Assembly: GCA_034667465.1 (NCBI GenBank)
Contig: JAXDJV010000027.1
Span: 189,870-253,869 of the forward strand
From: JAOBAU01 sp034667465
GTDB taxonomy: Bacteria > Acidobacteriota > Thermoanaerobaculia > Gp7-AA8
Direction of reading: 5' to 3'
Length of the DNA stretch: 64,000 bases
Shown here piece by piece: positions 16,428 to 24,680 of the stretch. Within the stretch, counting starts at the first letter, position 1. The number at the start of each line of letters is the position of its first letter. Below the pieces are notes generated by a model. The model was not told the DNA's origin and searched no databases. It saw only the letters and a program-made list of their open reading frames with translations. Position numbers and translations under genes: made by a program.

Positions 16428-17438
16428 ATGCGGTATGGCTGCATCGCGATTGCGCTCGCACTCGCGGCATTCATCACATCACCGGTCTTCGCGAGCTGTG
16501 GCTCGGCCACCTGCCCGCTCGATCTGAACGCTCTCAACCGTCCCGTCGCCGGCGGTTTCTCACTCGACCTCTCATTCGAGTACATCGATCAAAGTCACCC
16601 GCGCATCGGCACGCACTCCGCGCACGTCGGCGAGCTGCACGATGCGCATCACGACGAAGTGCGCACGGTCAATCGCTCCATAAATCTGCTTCTCTGCTAC
16701 GGCGTCAACGACCGGCTCCAATTCAGCCTCGGCCTGCCATTCATCAATCGCTTTCACGAGCATCTCGCCAGCAACCACACGCACGCGAGCGAGGTCGTCG
16801 CGCTGCACAACGTCATCCCGGAGAGCTGGAGTTTTCACGGCGTTGGCGATCTGATGCTTCAGGGCCGCTACGCGCTCATGCAGCGCGGCGCGACTGAATC
16901 GCTCTGGGCAACCGGCGGCATCAAGCTGCCGACCGGCGCTCACGATCGCGCGAACGATGACGGTGAGCTCGCCGAACCGTCGATCCAGCCCGGCACCGGC
17001 TCAACCGATTTCGTGATCGGACTGTCGTACGAAAAAGGGCTGCTGCGAACCACTGCCGCTCAGGGCTCGATGGGGAACGTCGCCATGATCCCGCTCTTCA
17101 TCTCCGCGACGTATCGCCGCAACGGCCGCGGCACCGAAGATTTTCGCGCCGGCAGCGAGTGGCAGCTGAGCGCCGGCAGCGCGTATCCGATCGTGTCGCG
17201 TCTCGAGCTACTCGGACAGCTGAACGCCCGCCGCAAGTCGCGCGACTTCACGTCGGAGCTGAATGGACTCGATCCGTTCACCGGCGGCACGTTCGTCTAC
17301 GCTTCGCCGGGACTGCGCTGGAGCAGCAGTCGCGGCTCGCTTTACGCGCTCGTGCAGATTCCGCTCTATCGCGATGTCAACGGCATTCAATTAACGTCGA
17401 ACCACAACTTCGTGATGGGGGTGCAGACGCGTTTCTAA
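16428..17438 (+). CDS. Outer-membrane beta-barrel-type protein
   Basis: 336 residues. Signal peptide MRYGCIAIALALAAFITSPVFA; alternating hydrophobic/polar strands follow (LDLSFEYIDQ, LQFSLGLPFINRF, LMLQGRYALM, FVIGLSYEKG) and the chain ends in phenylalanine (VQTRF), typical of outer-membrane barrels. His-rich patches (HSAHVGELHDAHHDE; HEHLASNHTHASE) lie in likely loops and, with the preceding Cys/Met protein, hint at metal handling (inference). ATG 16428 has an AAGGAGG site. It converges with hemB; stops overlap by 4 nt. Confidence 0.7.
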   Translation: MRYGCIAIALALAAFITSPVFASCGSATCPLDLNALNRPVAGGFSLDLSFEYIDQSHPRIGTHSAHVGELHDAHHDEVRTVNRSINLLLCYGVNDRLQFSLGLPFINRFHEHLASNHTHASEVVALHNVIPESWSFHGVGDLMLQGRYALMQRGATESLWATGGIKLPTGAHDRANDDGELAEPSIQPGTGSTDFVIGLSYEKGLLRTTAAQGSMGNVAMIPLFISATYRRNGRGTEDFRAGSEWQLSAGSAYPIVSRLELLGQLNARRKSRDFTSELNGLDPFTGGTFVYASPGLRWSSSRGSLYALVQIPLYRDVNGIQLTSNHNFVMGVQTRF

Positions 17439-18412
17439 CCGGGACGCTGCGTTGCGAACTCCATCGCGAAGTACGTGATGATCAGGTCGGCACCGGCGCG
17501 CTTGATCGACGTCAGCACCTCGTTCATGACGCGGTTGCCGTCGATCCAGCCGCGCTCGGCCGCCGCCTTGATCATCGAGTATTCGCCGCTGACGTTGTAC
17601 GCCGCCACCGGCAGACCGACGCGCTCGCGCGCGCCGCGAATGATGTCGAGATAGGAGAGCGCCGGCTTGACCATGATCATGTCGGCCCCTTCGGCGACGT
17701 CGAGATCGATCTCGCGCATCGCTTCGCGGCCGTTCGCCGGATCCATCTGATACGTGCGCCGGTCGCCGAACTGCGGCGTCGATTCGGCGGCTTCGCGGAA
17801 CGGTCCGTAGAAGCCGGACGCGAACTTCGCCGAATACGCGATGATCCCGACGTCGCTGAGCGATCGGGCATCGAGCGCGCGTCGGATCGCGCCGATCCGT
17901 CCATCCATCATGTCGGATGGCGCGACAAAGTCCGCGCCGGCGGCCGCGAACGACAGCGCCTGTTTCATCAGCAGCGGCAGCGTCTCATCGTTGTCGACAT
18001 CTTTCACGCCGTTGCGATCGACGATCACGCCGCAGTGACCGTGGTCGGTGTATTCGCAGAGACAGACGTCGGCGATGATCGTCATCTCCGGCACCGCGCG
18101 GCGAATCGCGTCAATGGCCGACTGCACCGGTCCGGCCGGATCCCACGACGACGAGCCGATCGCGTCTTTGTACTCCGGCAATCCGAAGAGCAGCACCGCA
18201 CGAATCCCGGCATCGAATGCCTTCCGCGATTCCTCCGCCGCTTCGCGCGCGCGCATCTGAAAAACGCCCGGCATCGAACCGATCTCGACGCGCGGCCGCG
18301 TGTTCGGCACGACGAAGAGCGGATAGATCAAATCCTCGGGGCGAACGATCGTCTCGCGCACCAGGCCGCGGATCGATTCGGTACGCCGCAACCGGCGCGG
18401 ACGATTCGTCAT
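17435..18412 (-). CDS. hemB: Delta-aminolevulinic acid dehydratase (porphobilinogen synthase)
   Basis: 325 residues, normal HemB length with this start. It condenses two 5-aminolevulinates to porphobilinogen in haem biosynthesis. Active-site lysines are in YSAKFASGFYGP and MVKPALSYLDI; the zinc-site cysteines are in DVCLCEYTDHGHCG, marking the zinc-dependent class. The N-terminal PRRLRRTESIRGLVRET is canonical. A second start at 18469, inside the zinc-ribbon gene and behind a GGAG, would add 19 residues and cannot be excluded. Confidence 0.95.
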   Translation of the reverse strand: MTNRPRRLRRTESIRGLVRETIVRPEDLIYPLFVVPNTRPRVEIGSMPGVFQMRAREAAEESRKAFDAGIRAVLLFGLPEYKDAIGSSSWDPAGPVQSAIDAIRRAVPEMTIIADVCLCEYTDHGHCGVIVDRNGVKDVDNDETLPLLMKQALSFAAAGADFVAPSDMMDGRIGAIRRALDARSLSDVGIIAYSAKFASGFYGPFREAAESTPQFGDRRTYQMDPANGREAMREIDLDVAEGADMIMVKPALSYLDIIRGARERVGLPVAAYNVSGEYSMIKAAAERGWIDGNRVMNEVLTSIKRAGADLIITYFAMEFATQRPG

Positions 18413-18437
18413 CGCCTGCTGTGCGGTGCCGGCCAGC

Positions 18438-18647
18438 TCAGTCGTCGGTGTCAGTGCCTTCGTCGTCATCGATGTCTCCGTAAAAGAAGGTGCGCGCGCA
18501 GACGTCGCTGCAGAAACGGCGGCCGGTTCCGCGGTACGCGCAGTCGGGACAGAAGTCTTTTCTGCAGACCGGGCAGTGCTCGAGTCTCGCGGTTTCATCC
18601 GTCTCCCCGCAGACCGTGCACGCCCGCGAAATTTCTCCCGCCGACAT
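18438..18647 (-). CDS. Zinc-ribbon protein (hypothetical)
   Basis: 69 residues with four CxxC-type pairs (CTVCGE; CPVCRKDFCPDC; CSDVC) forming one or two zinc ribbons, and an Asp/Glu-rich tail (GDIDDDEGTDTDD). It lies directly upstream of hemB on the same strand, with 25 nt or a short overlap depending on the hemB start. No enzyme motif; perhaps a nucleic-acid or protein adaptor. Confidence 0.65.
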   Translation of the reverse strand: MSAGEISRACTVCGETDETARLEHCPVCRKDFCPDCAYRGTGRRFCSDVCARTFFYGDIDDDEGTDTDD

Positions 18648-18663
18648 GCGTTTGAGTATAGCC

Positions 18664-18692
18664 TTGACCCTCCCGCGCGGCGTTTCTACAAT
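18664..18692 (+). promoter_or_regulatory. Sigma70-type promoter of the tRNA gene
   Basis: TTGACC (18664-18669) and TACAAT (18687-18692) with exactly 17 nt between them. The predicted start point is near 18699, about 14 nt before the tRNA. The best promoter match in the window. Confidence 0.75.
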
Positions 18693-18712
18693 CCGCCCCG
18701 CGCTCCCCGAAT

Positions 18713-18789
18713 GGCGGTGTAGCTCAGATGGTTAGAGCGGGCGTCTCATAAGCGCTAGGTCACTGGTTCGACTCCAGTCACCGCCACCA
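18713..18789 (+). tRNA. tRNA-Met (anticodon CAT)
   Basis: Complete cloverleaf: acceptor GGCGGTG pairs with CACCGCC, D arm GCTC/GAGC, anticodon loop CTCATAA with anticodon CAT, T arm ACTGG-TTCGACT-CCAGT. The 3' CCA is encoded. The first base pair G-C and lack of a C1-A72 mismatch argue against initiator tRNA. An elongator Met is most likely; a lysidine-modified tRNA-Ile(CAT) is the alternative. Confidence 0.93.
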
Positions 18790-18821
18790 CTTCACACCTC
18801 CGTCCGATATCATCGCGGCAC

Positions 18822-21452
18822 GTGACGCTCCCCAAAGGCACGGCTCTCGGCCCGTACGAGATTGACCAGCTCCTCGGCGCCGGCGGCATGGGCGAGGTTT
18901 ACCGCGCTCGCGACACGCGTCTCGATCGCACCGTCGCAATCAAAGTCCTTCGCTCCGATCTCACCGCCGGCAGCGAGCATCGCGCGCGGTTTGAGCGCGA
19001 AGCGCGGGCGATTTCCGCCCTCTCCAATCCGCACATTTGCGCGCTCTACGACGTCGGGCGCGCCGGCGACGCCGAATACCTCGTCATGGAGTATCTCGAC
19101 GGCGAAACGCTCGCGGGCAAACTCGCGCGCGGACCGCTTCCACTGTCCCAGGTGCTTCGCTACGGCGCGCAGATCGCCGAGGCTTTGCAGCACGCGCATC
19201 GGGCGGGGATTACGCATCGCGATTTGAAGCCCGGCAACATCATCGTCGGCGCGTCCGGCGTGAAGCTGCTTGACTTCGGCCTGGCGAAGCTCGCGGCGCA
19301 GCCTCGCCTCTTCTCCGATGAGTCCGCGCCTGCGACCGCCGTAAATCCGATCACCGCCGAGGGGACGATCGTCGGGACGGTGATGTACATGTCGCCCGAG
19401 CAGCTGCAGGGAAAGCCGATCGATCACCGCAGCGACATCTTTTCGCTCGGCTGCGTGCTGTATGAAATGGTCACCGCGCAGCGCGCCTTTCCGGGAACGT
19501 CGCAGGCCAGCGTCATCGCCGCGATCCTCTCCGCCGATCCGCTTTCCGTTCGTTCCCTGCAGCCCGGCTGTCCGGCCGCACTCGAGCGCATCATCCTCAC
19601 CGCGCTCGAAAAGGATCCCGACGATCGCTGGCAGACGGCGCACGATGTCGCGCGGCAACTGAAGTGGCTCGCGGAATCGTCCACGTCGACGGAAACGATT
19701 CATTCCGTTCCCGCGGCGCCGCGGCGCGGGTTCATTGGACTCGCGATCGCTGCCGCGATCGGCGGTCTCATCGCGTGGGGTGCTTCGCGGTATTTCGTCG
19801 CGTCGGTCAATGCGCCGCCACTCACGCGCCTCGACCTCGCCTTTCCCACCGACCTCACTTCGATTCGGTCGCCGGAAACGCCGAACTTCGCGCTGTCACC
19901 CGATGGCCGCACGCTCTGTTTCGCTGCAGCGCACGGCGCCGACCGCGCGCTTTATCTCCGGAATCTCGATTCGTACGACGCGACGAAGCTCGAAGCAACG
20001 GCTAACGGCAGCGGACCATTCTGGTCGTCCGACGGCAAATGGATCGGCTTCAGCGCGCACGGAAAACTCTGGAAGACGAAAGTCAGCGGCCACGACGTCG
20101 CCGAGCCTCTTTGCGAGGTGGCGGACGCAGGCGCGATCGCGTCGTGGGTCGGCGGCACGATTCTCTTTGCCGATCGCTCCGGCGGCAGAACCGAGATCTA
20201 TCGCGTGTCGGACCAGGGAGGAGTCGTCACTCGCGTCACGACCCACAACAAGGACGACTGGCGTCACACGTGGCCGCATCTGCTGCCTGACGGAAAGCAC
20301 TTCCTCTACTCGGTGGGGACCGCCGGCACGCTCGATCGCCGCCTGATGTTCGCGTCGCTCGATTCACCGGAATCGAGAGTTCTTCTTCGCAACATCTCTC
20401 AGGCGACCTTCGTTGCCAGCGACCGCCTCGTTTACGTTCGCGACGCGCGTCTGCTCGCGCAGCGAATCGACCTCGAGAAAGGAGCAATGATCGGCGAGCC
20501 TTCTCTGGTCGCGGACGACGTCTCGTACTTCTATCCGCCGGCACGCGGCGACTTTGACGCTGCGAACGGCGCGATCATCTTCCGCACGGACACAAGTACC
20601 GGTCGTCTGCTCGTCACCGATCGGAAGGGAACGCGCCGCATCATCGATGAGCACGGTCCCTTCCAGGATCTCAGCCTCGGCGTTTCGAACGACGGCAGAC
20701 GCGCCGCGGTCACCGTTCTCGACCGCGCCACCGGTCTCGGCGACATCTGGATTTACGACCTCGCGCGTGGCGTGCGCGATCGCTTCACGAATGAGCCCGG
20801 CCTTGCGTTGACGCCCATCTGGGCGCCCGACGATCGATCGATCGTCTACTCCACGGCGGCGGCCGGCTCGCTGCCGAATCTCGTTCGGCGCGCCGTCGGC
20901 TCGAGCACCTCCGAACAGCTGCTGCCGGACCACGGCTTTCAATTCGCGGGAAGCTATTTGCCCGACGCGACCGCGGTCTACTTCACGTGGACGTTCCCGA
21001 AGACAGGTACCGACATCTTTCGCATCGATCTCCGCACGCGAAAGTCGGAGCCGGTGCTCAACAGCGCATTCTACGAATCCGATCCGCAGGTCTCGCCGGA
21101 CGGGACATGGCTCGCGTTCGTCTCGGACGCTTCGGGCGTCGGCGAGGTGTATTTACAGAGTCTGGCGGATGCGGGCGCCGCACGCGTGCGCGTGTCGACA
21201 CACGGCGGAAGCCTGCCGCGCTGGCGTCGTGACGCGAACGAGCTCTTTTACCTCTCCTCGCAAAACGACGTCATGAGCGTTACTCCGCGCGCCGGGCATG
21301 ACTGGAGCGATCCGGCGGTCACGCCCCTCTTCCGCGCGCCCGAGGAAACGCTGCGATTCGCGTCGGCTCCCGACGGTCAGTCGTTCCTCTTCATCGAAGG
21401 GTCACCCGGTCCCCGCGATTCGATGCTGCATCTGATTCTCGGCTGGCGCTGA
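18822..21452 (+). CDS. Ser/Thr protein kinase with C-terminal PD40 beta-propeller
   Basis: 876 residues, GTG start. Kinase domain about residues 10-275: glycine loop LGAGGMGEVY, VAIKVL lysine, HRDLKPGN catalytic loop, DFGLAKL and MSPEQL. A single transmembrane helix follows near residues 303-325 (GFIGLAIAAAIGGLIAWG). The outer part is a WD40/TolB-like propeller with repeated SPDGRTL, SSDGKWIGF, LLPDGKHFLYS, SPDGTWLAFVSD blades. This architecture suggests a membrane sensor-kinase and is abundant in Acidobacteriota. A TATCAT box ends 8 nt before the GTG. The tRNA gene lies just upstream. Confidence 0.93.
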   Translation: MTLPKGTALGPYEIDQLLGAGGMGEVYRARDTRLDRTVAIKVLRSDLTAGSEHRARFEREARAISALSNPHICALYDVGRAGDAEYLVMEYLDGETLAGKLARGPLPLSQVLRYGAQIAEALQHAHRAGITHRDLKPGNIIVGASGVKLLDFGLAKLAAQPRLFSDESAPATAVNPITAEGTIVGTVMYMSPEQLQGKPIDHRSDIFSLGCVLYEMVTAQRAFPGTSQASVIAAILSADPLSVRSLQPGCPAALERIILTALEKDPDDRWQTAHDVARQLKWLAESSTSTETIHSVPAAPRRGFIGLAIAAAIGGLIAWGASRYFVASVNAPPLTRLDLAFPTDLTSIRSPETPNFALSPDGRTLCFAAAHGADRALYLRNLDSYDATKLEATANGSGPFWSSDGKWIGFSAHGKLWKTKVSGHDVAEPLCEVADAGAIASWVGGTILFADRSGGRTEIYRVSDQGGVVTRVTTHNKDDWRHTWPHLLPDGKHFLYSVGTAGTLDRRLMFASLDSPESRVLLRNISQATFVASDRLVYVRDARLLAQRIDLEKGAMIGEPSLVADDVSYFYPPARGDFDAANGAIIFRTDTSTGRLLVTDRKGTRRIIDEHGPFQDLSLGVSNDGRRAAVTVLDRATGLGDIWIYDLARGVRDRFTNEPGLALTPIWAPDDRSIVYSTAAAGSLPNLVRRAVGSSTSEQLLPDHGFQFAGSYLPDATAVYFTWTFPKTGTDIFRIDLRTRKSEPVLNSAFYESDPQVSPDGTWLAFVSDASGVGEVYLQSLADAGAARVRVSTHGGSLPRWRRDANELFYLSSQNDVMSVTPRAGHDWSDPAVTPLFRAPEETLRFASAPDGQSFLFIEGSPGPRDSMLHLILGWR

Positions 21453-21521
21453 CGAAGAGGCAGCGAAACCGCGCGATTCGCTCTGTTTGAAACCCCTGTG
21501 TGATTGGGTAAGATCCGGATT

Positions 21522-21923
21522 GTGAGCACTCGTGACCAGGCGACCGGGGAAGCCGCATCCCGGCTCATCGATCAGCGAATCCGCGACCTGGAAGATTGGC
21601 GCGGCGAGACTCTGTCCCGCATGCGCGAGCTGATCCTGAAAGCTGACCCGGAGATCACCGAGGAGTGGAAGTGGATGGGGACTCCGGTCTGGTCGCACAA
21701 TGGGATTGTCTGCACCGGCGAGACGTACAGGAAGGTCGTGAAGCTCACGTTCGCCCACGGCGCAAGCATCCCGGACCCGTCGAAACTCTTCAATTCCAGC
21801 CTGGACGGCAACACGCGAAGAGCAATCGACATCCACGAAGGGGAGAAAATCGACGCGCGTGCGTTCAAGACGCTCGTGAAGGCTGCGGTGACGAGGAACA
21901 GTTCGACGGCGAAGAAGCGCTAA
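21522..21923 (+). CDS. DUF1801-family protein
   Basis: 133 residues with the DUF1801 (YdhG-like) fold: ETLSRMRELILKADPEITEEWKWMGTPVW, VKLTFAHGASIPDP and a C-terminal helix after AIDIHEGEKIDARAF. The GTG at 21522 is chosen; a TTG at 21504 would add six residues. Biochemical role unknown in general. Converges with the DoxX gene, stops overlapping by 4 nt. Confidence 0.85.
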   Translation: MSTRDQATGEAASRLIDQRIRDLEDWRGETLSRMRELILKADPEITEEWKWMGTPVWSHNGIVCTGETYRKVVKLTFAHGASIPDPSKLFNSSLDGNTRRAIDIHEGEKIDARAFKTLVKAAVTRNSSTAKKR

Positions 21924-22300
21924 CCAATGCGCGCTGCGCTCAGCCGGCGCCAGAAGAAATACGAGAGCGCCCAGAGCACGGCGGTGCCCGCCGCCCAGCC
22001 CCACGCTTCCGGCCCGTCGCCCACCGAGAGATGAGCGATGAGCGCAGAGACGAGTGTGATGGCGAAGCCGGCGTAGGCCCACTCCTTCATCCGCGCCGGC
22101 ACCGGCGCAAGCAGCAGCACCACGCCGAGGAACTTCGCCCACGAAAGTTCCACGCGGAAGTAGTCGGGGAAGCCGAGGTGCTTGAACGCCGCCGCCACCT
22201 GCGGCAGGCGCAGTTGTGCGTACGCGGTGAATCCGATCTGCAGGCAGAAGAGGGCGGTGGCAATCCAGTAACCGATGACGATTCCTTTTGAGCGATTCAT
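21920..22300 (-). CDS. DoxX-like membrane protein
   Basis: 126 residues with four transmembrane helices (GIVIGYWIATALFCLQIGF; LSWAKFLGVVLLLAPV; WAYAGFAITLVSALIAHL; AAGTAVLWALSYFFW). The sequence pattern FKHLGFPDYFRVELSWAKFLGVVLL with KEWAYAGF fits the DoxX_2 family. The start codon overlaps the SRPBCC stop (TAATG), so it is coupled to that gene. Function unknown; commonly found with ArsR and SRPBCC genes, as here. Confidence 0.85.
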   Translation of the reverse strand: MNRSKGIVIGYWIATALFCLQIGFTAYAQLRLPQVAAAFKHLGFPDYFRVELSWAKFLGVVLLLAPVPARMKEWAYAGFAITLVSALIAHLSVGDGPEAWGWAAGTAVLWALSYFFWRRLSAARIG

Positions 22301-22848
22301 TATTCGACTCCCGGGATCTCGACGCCGAACTGTTTTGCGTACTCGGCGTTCAATCGCTGCCACCCGCCGAACTTCATGACCTCGGGGCCGACGATGCGTC
22401 CGATCGGATGACCGGCGAGCAGTCGATCGAGCACATCGAAACAGATGTGCCAGCCCGCTGCGCCCATCGAGATGAATCGACGATCGATGTTGTGCCACAG
22501 CCTGAGCCGCGTGCCGCTGCCCATCGGCTCCAGTTCCCAGCGGATGTCGCCTCCACCCCAGGTATATTCGAGCGCCCGCGGCGCGTCGGCTCGCTTCACG
22601 CGAGTCTCGGTGATGTGCGGCGTCGGCGTTCCCACCGTCGTGAGCTTCGCGGTGCCGACGGCGCCGAGGTTGTGGTCCGAATCGAACGGAGCCCATTCGC
22701 GGAGCTGCTCGGGATCGGTGAGCGCCTCCCAAACTTTTGCCGGAGGATCGGCCAGGTCGCGGACGAGCACGAGCGTCCACGTCTCTCCATCCTTTTGTAT
22801 CTCCGCACCGGAAGCGGCGCCCGGCTCGTATCGCTCACGGCTCGTCAT
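22300..22848 (-). CDS. SRPBCC (AHSA1-like) ligand-binding protein
   Basis: 182 residues of the START/Bet v1-like fold: VLVRDLADPPAKVWEALTDP, LREWAPFDSDHN, ALEYTWGGGDIRWELEP and GTRLRLWHNI. AHSA1-like proteins of this kind are small hydrophobic-ligand carriers. The start at 22848 overlaps the stop of the ArsR remnant (ATGA). With DoxX it forms the usual ArsR-SRPBCC-DoxX operon, but here the regulator is broken. Confidence 0.87.
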   Translation of the reverse strand: MTSRERYEPGAASGAEIQKDGETWTLVLVRDLADPPAKVWEALTDPEQLREWAPFDSDHNLGAVGTAKLTTVGTPTPHITETRVKRADAPRALEYTWGGGDIRWELEPMGSGTRLRLWHNIDRRFISMGAAGWHICFDVLDRLLAGHPIGRIVGPEVMKFGGWQRLNAEYAKQFGVEIPGVE

Positions 22849-23012
22849 TTCTTTTTCTTTCCTTTCGCGGAGCGTTTGTCCAGGTGTCGCTCCAGGGCAT
22901 CGACGTGCATTAGCCAGAAGCTTCGGAACGGAACGAGCCATGCGTCGAGCTCCATGAGCGGCTCCGGTCTCAGTCGATACAGGCGCCGCTGAGCCTCAAT
23001 CCGCGATTCCAC
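22845..23012 (-). pseudogene. 3' fragment of an ArsR-family regulator
   Basis: The 55 residues from a GTG at 23012 (ESRIEAQRRLYRLRPEP then LDAWLVPFRSFWLMHVDALE) match the C-terminal half of ArsR regulators that control AHSA1-like genes. The DNA-binding HTH half is absent: upstream sequence in the same frame has no HTH. A TTGACA hexamer (23035-23030) sits just before, as if a deletion fused a promoter to the gene's end. The frame remains open upstream to 23174, so an aberrant longer protein is possible. Confidence 0.6.
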
Positions 23013-23243
23013 AAAACAGTTCATATACGTGTCAAGCCATATAGTGTCGCCGCGGCAGGCGAAGCGCCGCGCCCCGCGCTGATCAGCTGCGCGAAGCGCC
23101 AGCTGCAACGGCGCGAGCGACCGCCGCTCCGAAGGTGTCGGCGTGTCGCGAAAAATGTCTCTAATGGCGTCCACAGCGCGCTACTACCATTCGGGCATTC
23201 CATCCGAAAGCGAAATCGACAGCGTCCGCCAAAGGAGCATGCT

Positions 23244-24614
23244 ATGCGTCCAGCGATCCGGTCCCTTTTCGCCGTTCTTCCCCTCGCCGCCGGTCTCCTC
23301 CTCGCCGCTTGTCCGAAGAAGGAAGAAGCCGTGCAGCAACAGCCACCGCCGAACACCACAACCGCAGCAGCCGCCGCCACGACCACAGAAGAAGCGCACA
23401 AACTCATCAACCTCATGAACGACGCCGGAGTCGCCAGTCTCAAAGCGGCAACGAGACTCCGCGTCGACAAAGGCGATCAGGCCGGCGCTGACAACTACTA
23501 CAACGGCATTCGCGCGAAGCTGACCGACTTTCCGAAGACGAAGCTGCAGGACAGCACGCTCGACGACATGCTTGCGTACTTCGGTTACGCGGAGCTCCGG
23601 CCGAGTCTCGCCGAACAGCTCGATCCGGCCGGTCTCATGAAAGAAGGATTGATTCCCGGCGTGAAAACGGGCGACATTCTCTGCACGCGCTTCTTCGCGC
23701 CGAAGATCATCAACGTCGGCGCGCCTCAGGTGAACGGAGTCCCGAAGGGTGGCTTCGGATGGCGGAAGGTTCTGCGTCTTCGCGCCCTCGACGGTTCGAA
23801 AGCGCGGCGCGCCGGGCTCGACGCGTTTTTCCTGCTCTTCAACATGAATTCAGACACGCCCGTTTTCCCGAAGGGCAAATTCGCGGGACAGATCCAGGGC
23901 ATTCTGCAACCGGTCTATCCCGGCAGCCACCGCGATCTCTACTTCCTCGTGTTCGAAGCGCGCGACGCAGCGAACCCATACCGAATCCGCGGCTTCCTCG
24001 AAGCGAGCTTCGACCTCGCCGGCATCGGTGAAAACAGCAAGTACTTCGTCCCTGTCGCCTGCGCGCAGTGTCATGGCGCGGGCGGTGCGGACGACAAGGG
24101 CGCGAAGATCAACTACCTCGATACCGATCACTGGATCGATCGGACCGAGGACGACTTCACGGCTGTAAAACATGAGAGCGTGATCGTCGACGGAGCACCC
24201 GCGTACGACACATTCCGAAAGTTCAATGAGTTGATCAAAACGCAGAACGAGGCCGTCGGCGGCAAAGGCCAGTTCGCTTGGCTGGCGACGTCGAAATGGC
24301 TCGAGCTCCACGACCCGAAAGGCGCCGACGCCACACATCACGTGCCGCCGCTGCGCCGCGGATTTGTCGCGCAGGCCGGAGACAAAAACTGGACGGCAGA
24401 AGAGCCGGTCGATCGGGAACTACTGCCGTTGTTGAATCAATACTGCTACCGCTGCCACAGCTCCGTCGTGTATCACGTCTTTCAAAAACAGGCTGTTTTC
24501 GATGACCGCGGCACGCTGGCCAGTTACGTCGACGCGGGCATCATGCCGCAGGACCGAAAACTCGACGCTGCGACGAAGGCCAAACTCATCGATCTTCTCA
24601 ACCGGATGAAATAG
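23244..24614 (+). CDS. Dihaem cytochrome c-like lipoprotein
   Basis: 456 residues. Lipoprotein signal with lipobox LLAAC (Cys 22). Two CxxCH haem-binding motifs: CAQCH in the middle (about residue 273) and CYRCH near the C-terminus (about 400). The spacing, with long haem-free stretches between, resembles multi-domain periplasmic c-type proteins of the type seen in Planctomycetes and Acidobacteriota. Probably anchored in a membrane facing the periplasm, with an electron-transfer or redox role; substrate unknown. ATG 23244 has an AAGGAG site. Confidence 0.8.
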   Translation: MRPAIRSLFAVLPLAAGLLLAACPKKEEAVQQQPPPNTTTAAAAATTTEEAHKLINLMNDAGVASLKAATRLRVDKGDQAGADNYYNGIRAKLTDFPKTKLQDSTLDDMLAYFGYAELRPSLAEQLDPAGLMKEGLIPGVKTGDILCTRFFAPKIINVGAPQVNGVPKGGFGWRKVLRLRALDGSKARRAGLDAFFLLFNMNSDTPVFPKGKFAGQIQGILQPVYPGSHRDLYFLVFEARDAANPYRIRGFLEASFDLAGIGENSKYFVPVACAQCHGAGGADDKGAKINYLDTDHWIDRTEDDFTAVKHESVIVDGAPAYDTFRKFNELIKTQNEAVGGKGQFAWLATSKWLELHDPKGADATHHVPPLRRGFVAQAGDKNWTAEEPVDRELLPLLNQYCYRCHSSVVYHVFQKQAVFDDRGTLASYVDAGIMPQDRKLDAATKAKLIDLLNRMK

Positions 24615-24638
24615 CGCAGGTAGGGAAACACCGCCGCC

Positions 24639-24680
24639 GATCACTCCTTCTGTAGTCCCGATTCGACAGAAGGAGTGATC
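24639..24680 (+). promoter_or_regulatory. Perfect hairpin covering the patatin ribosome site
   Basis: GATCACTCCTTCTGT (24639-24653) pairs perfectly over 15 bp with ACAGAAGGAGTGATC (24666-24680), loop 12 nt. The right arm contains the AAGGAG site and ends one base before the ATG of the phospholipase gene. In mRNA this would block initiation unless opened by a protein, ligand or upstream translation. It could also be a DNA operator. Confidence 0.7.

Noticed and set aside
17159..18655. 498-residue plus-strand open frame opposite hemB
   Set aside because: hemB is certain from its motifs; the antisense frame has no recognisable domain.
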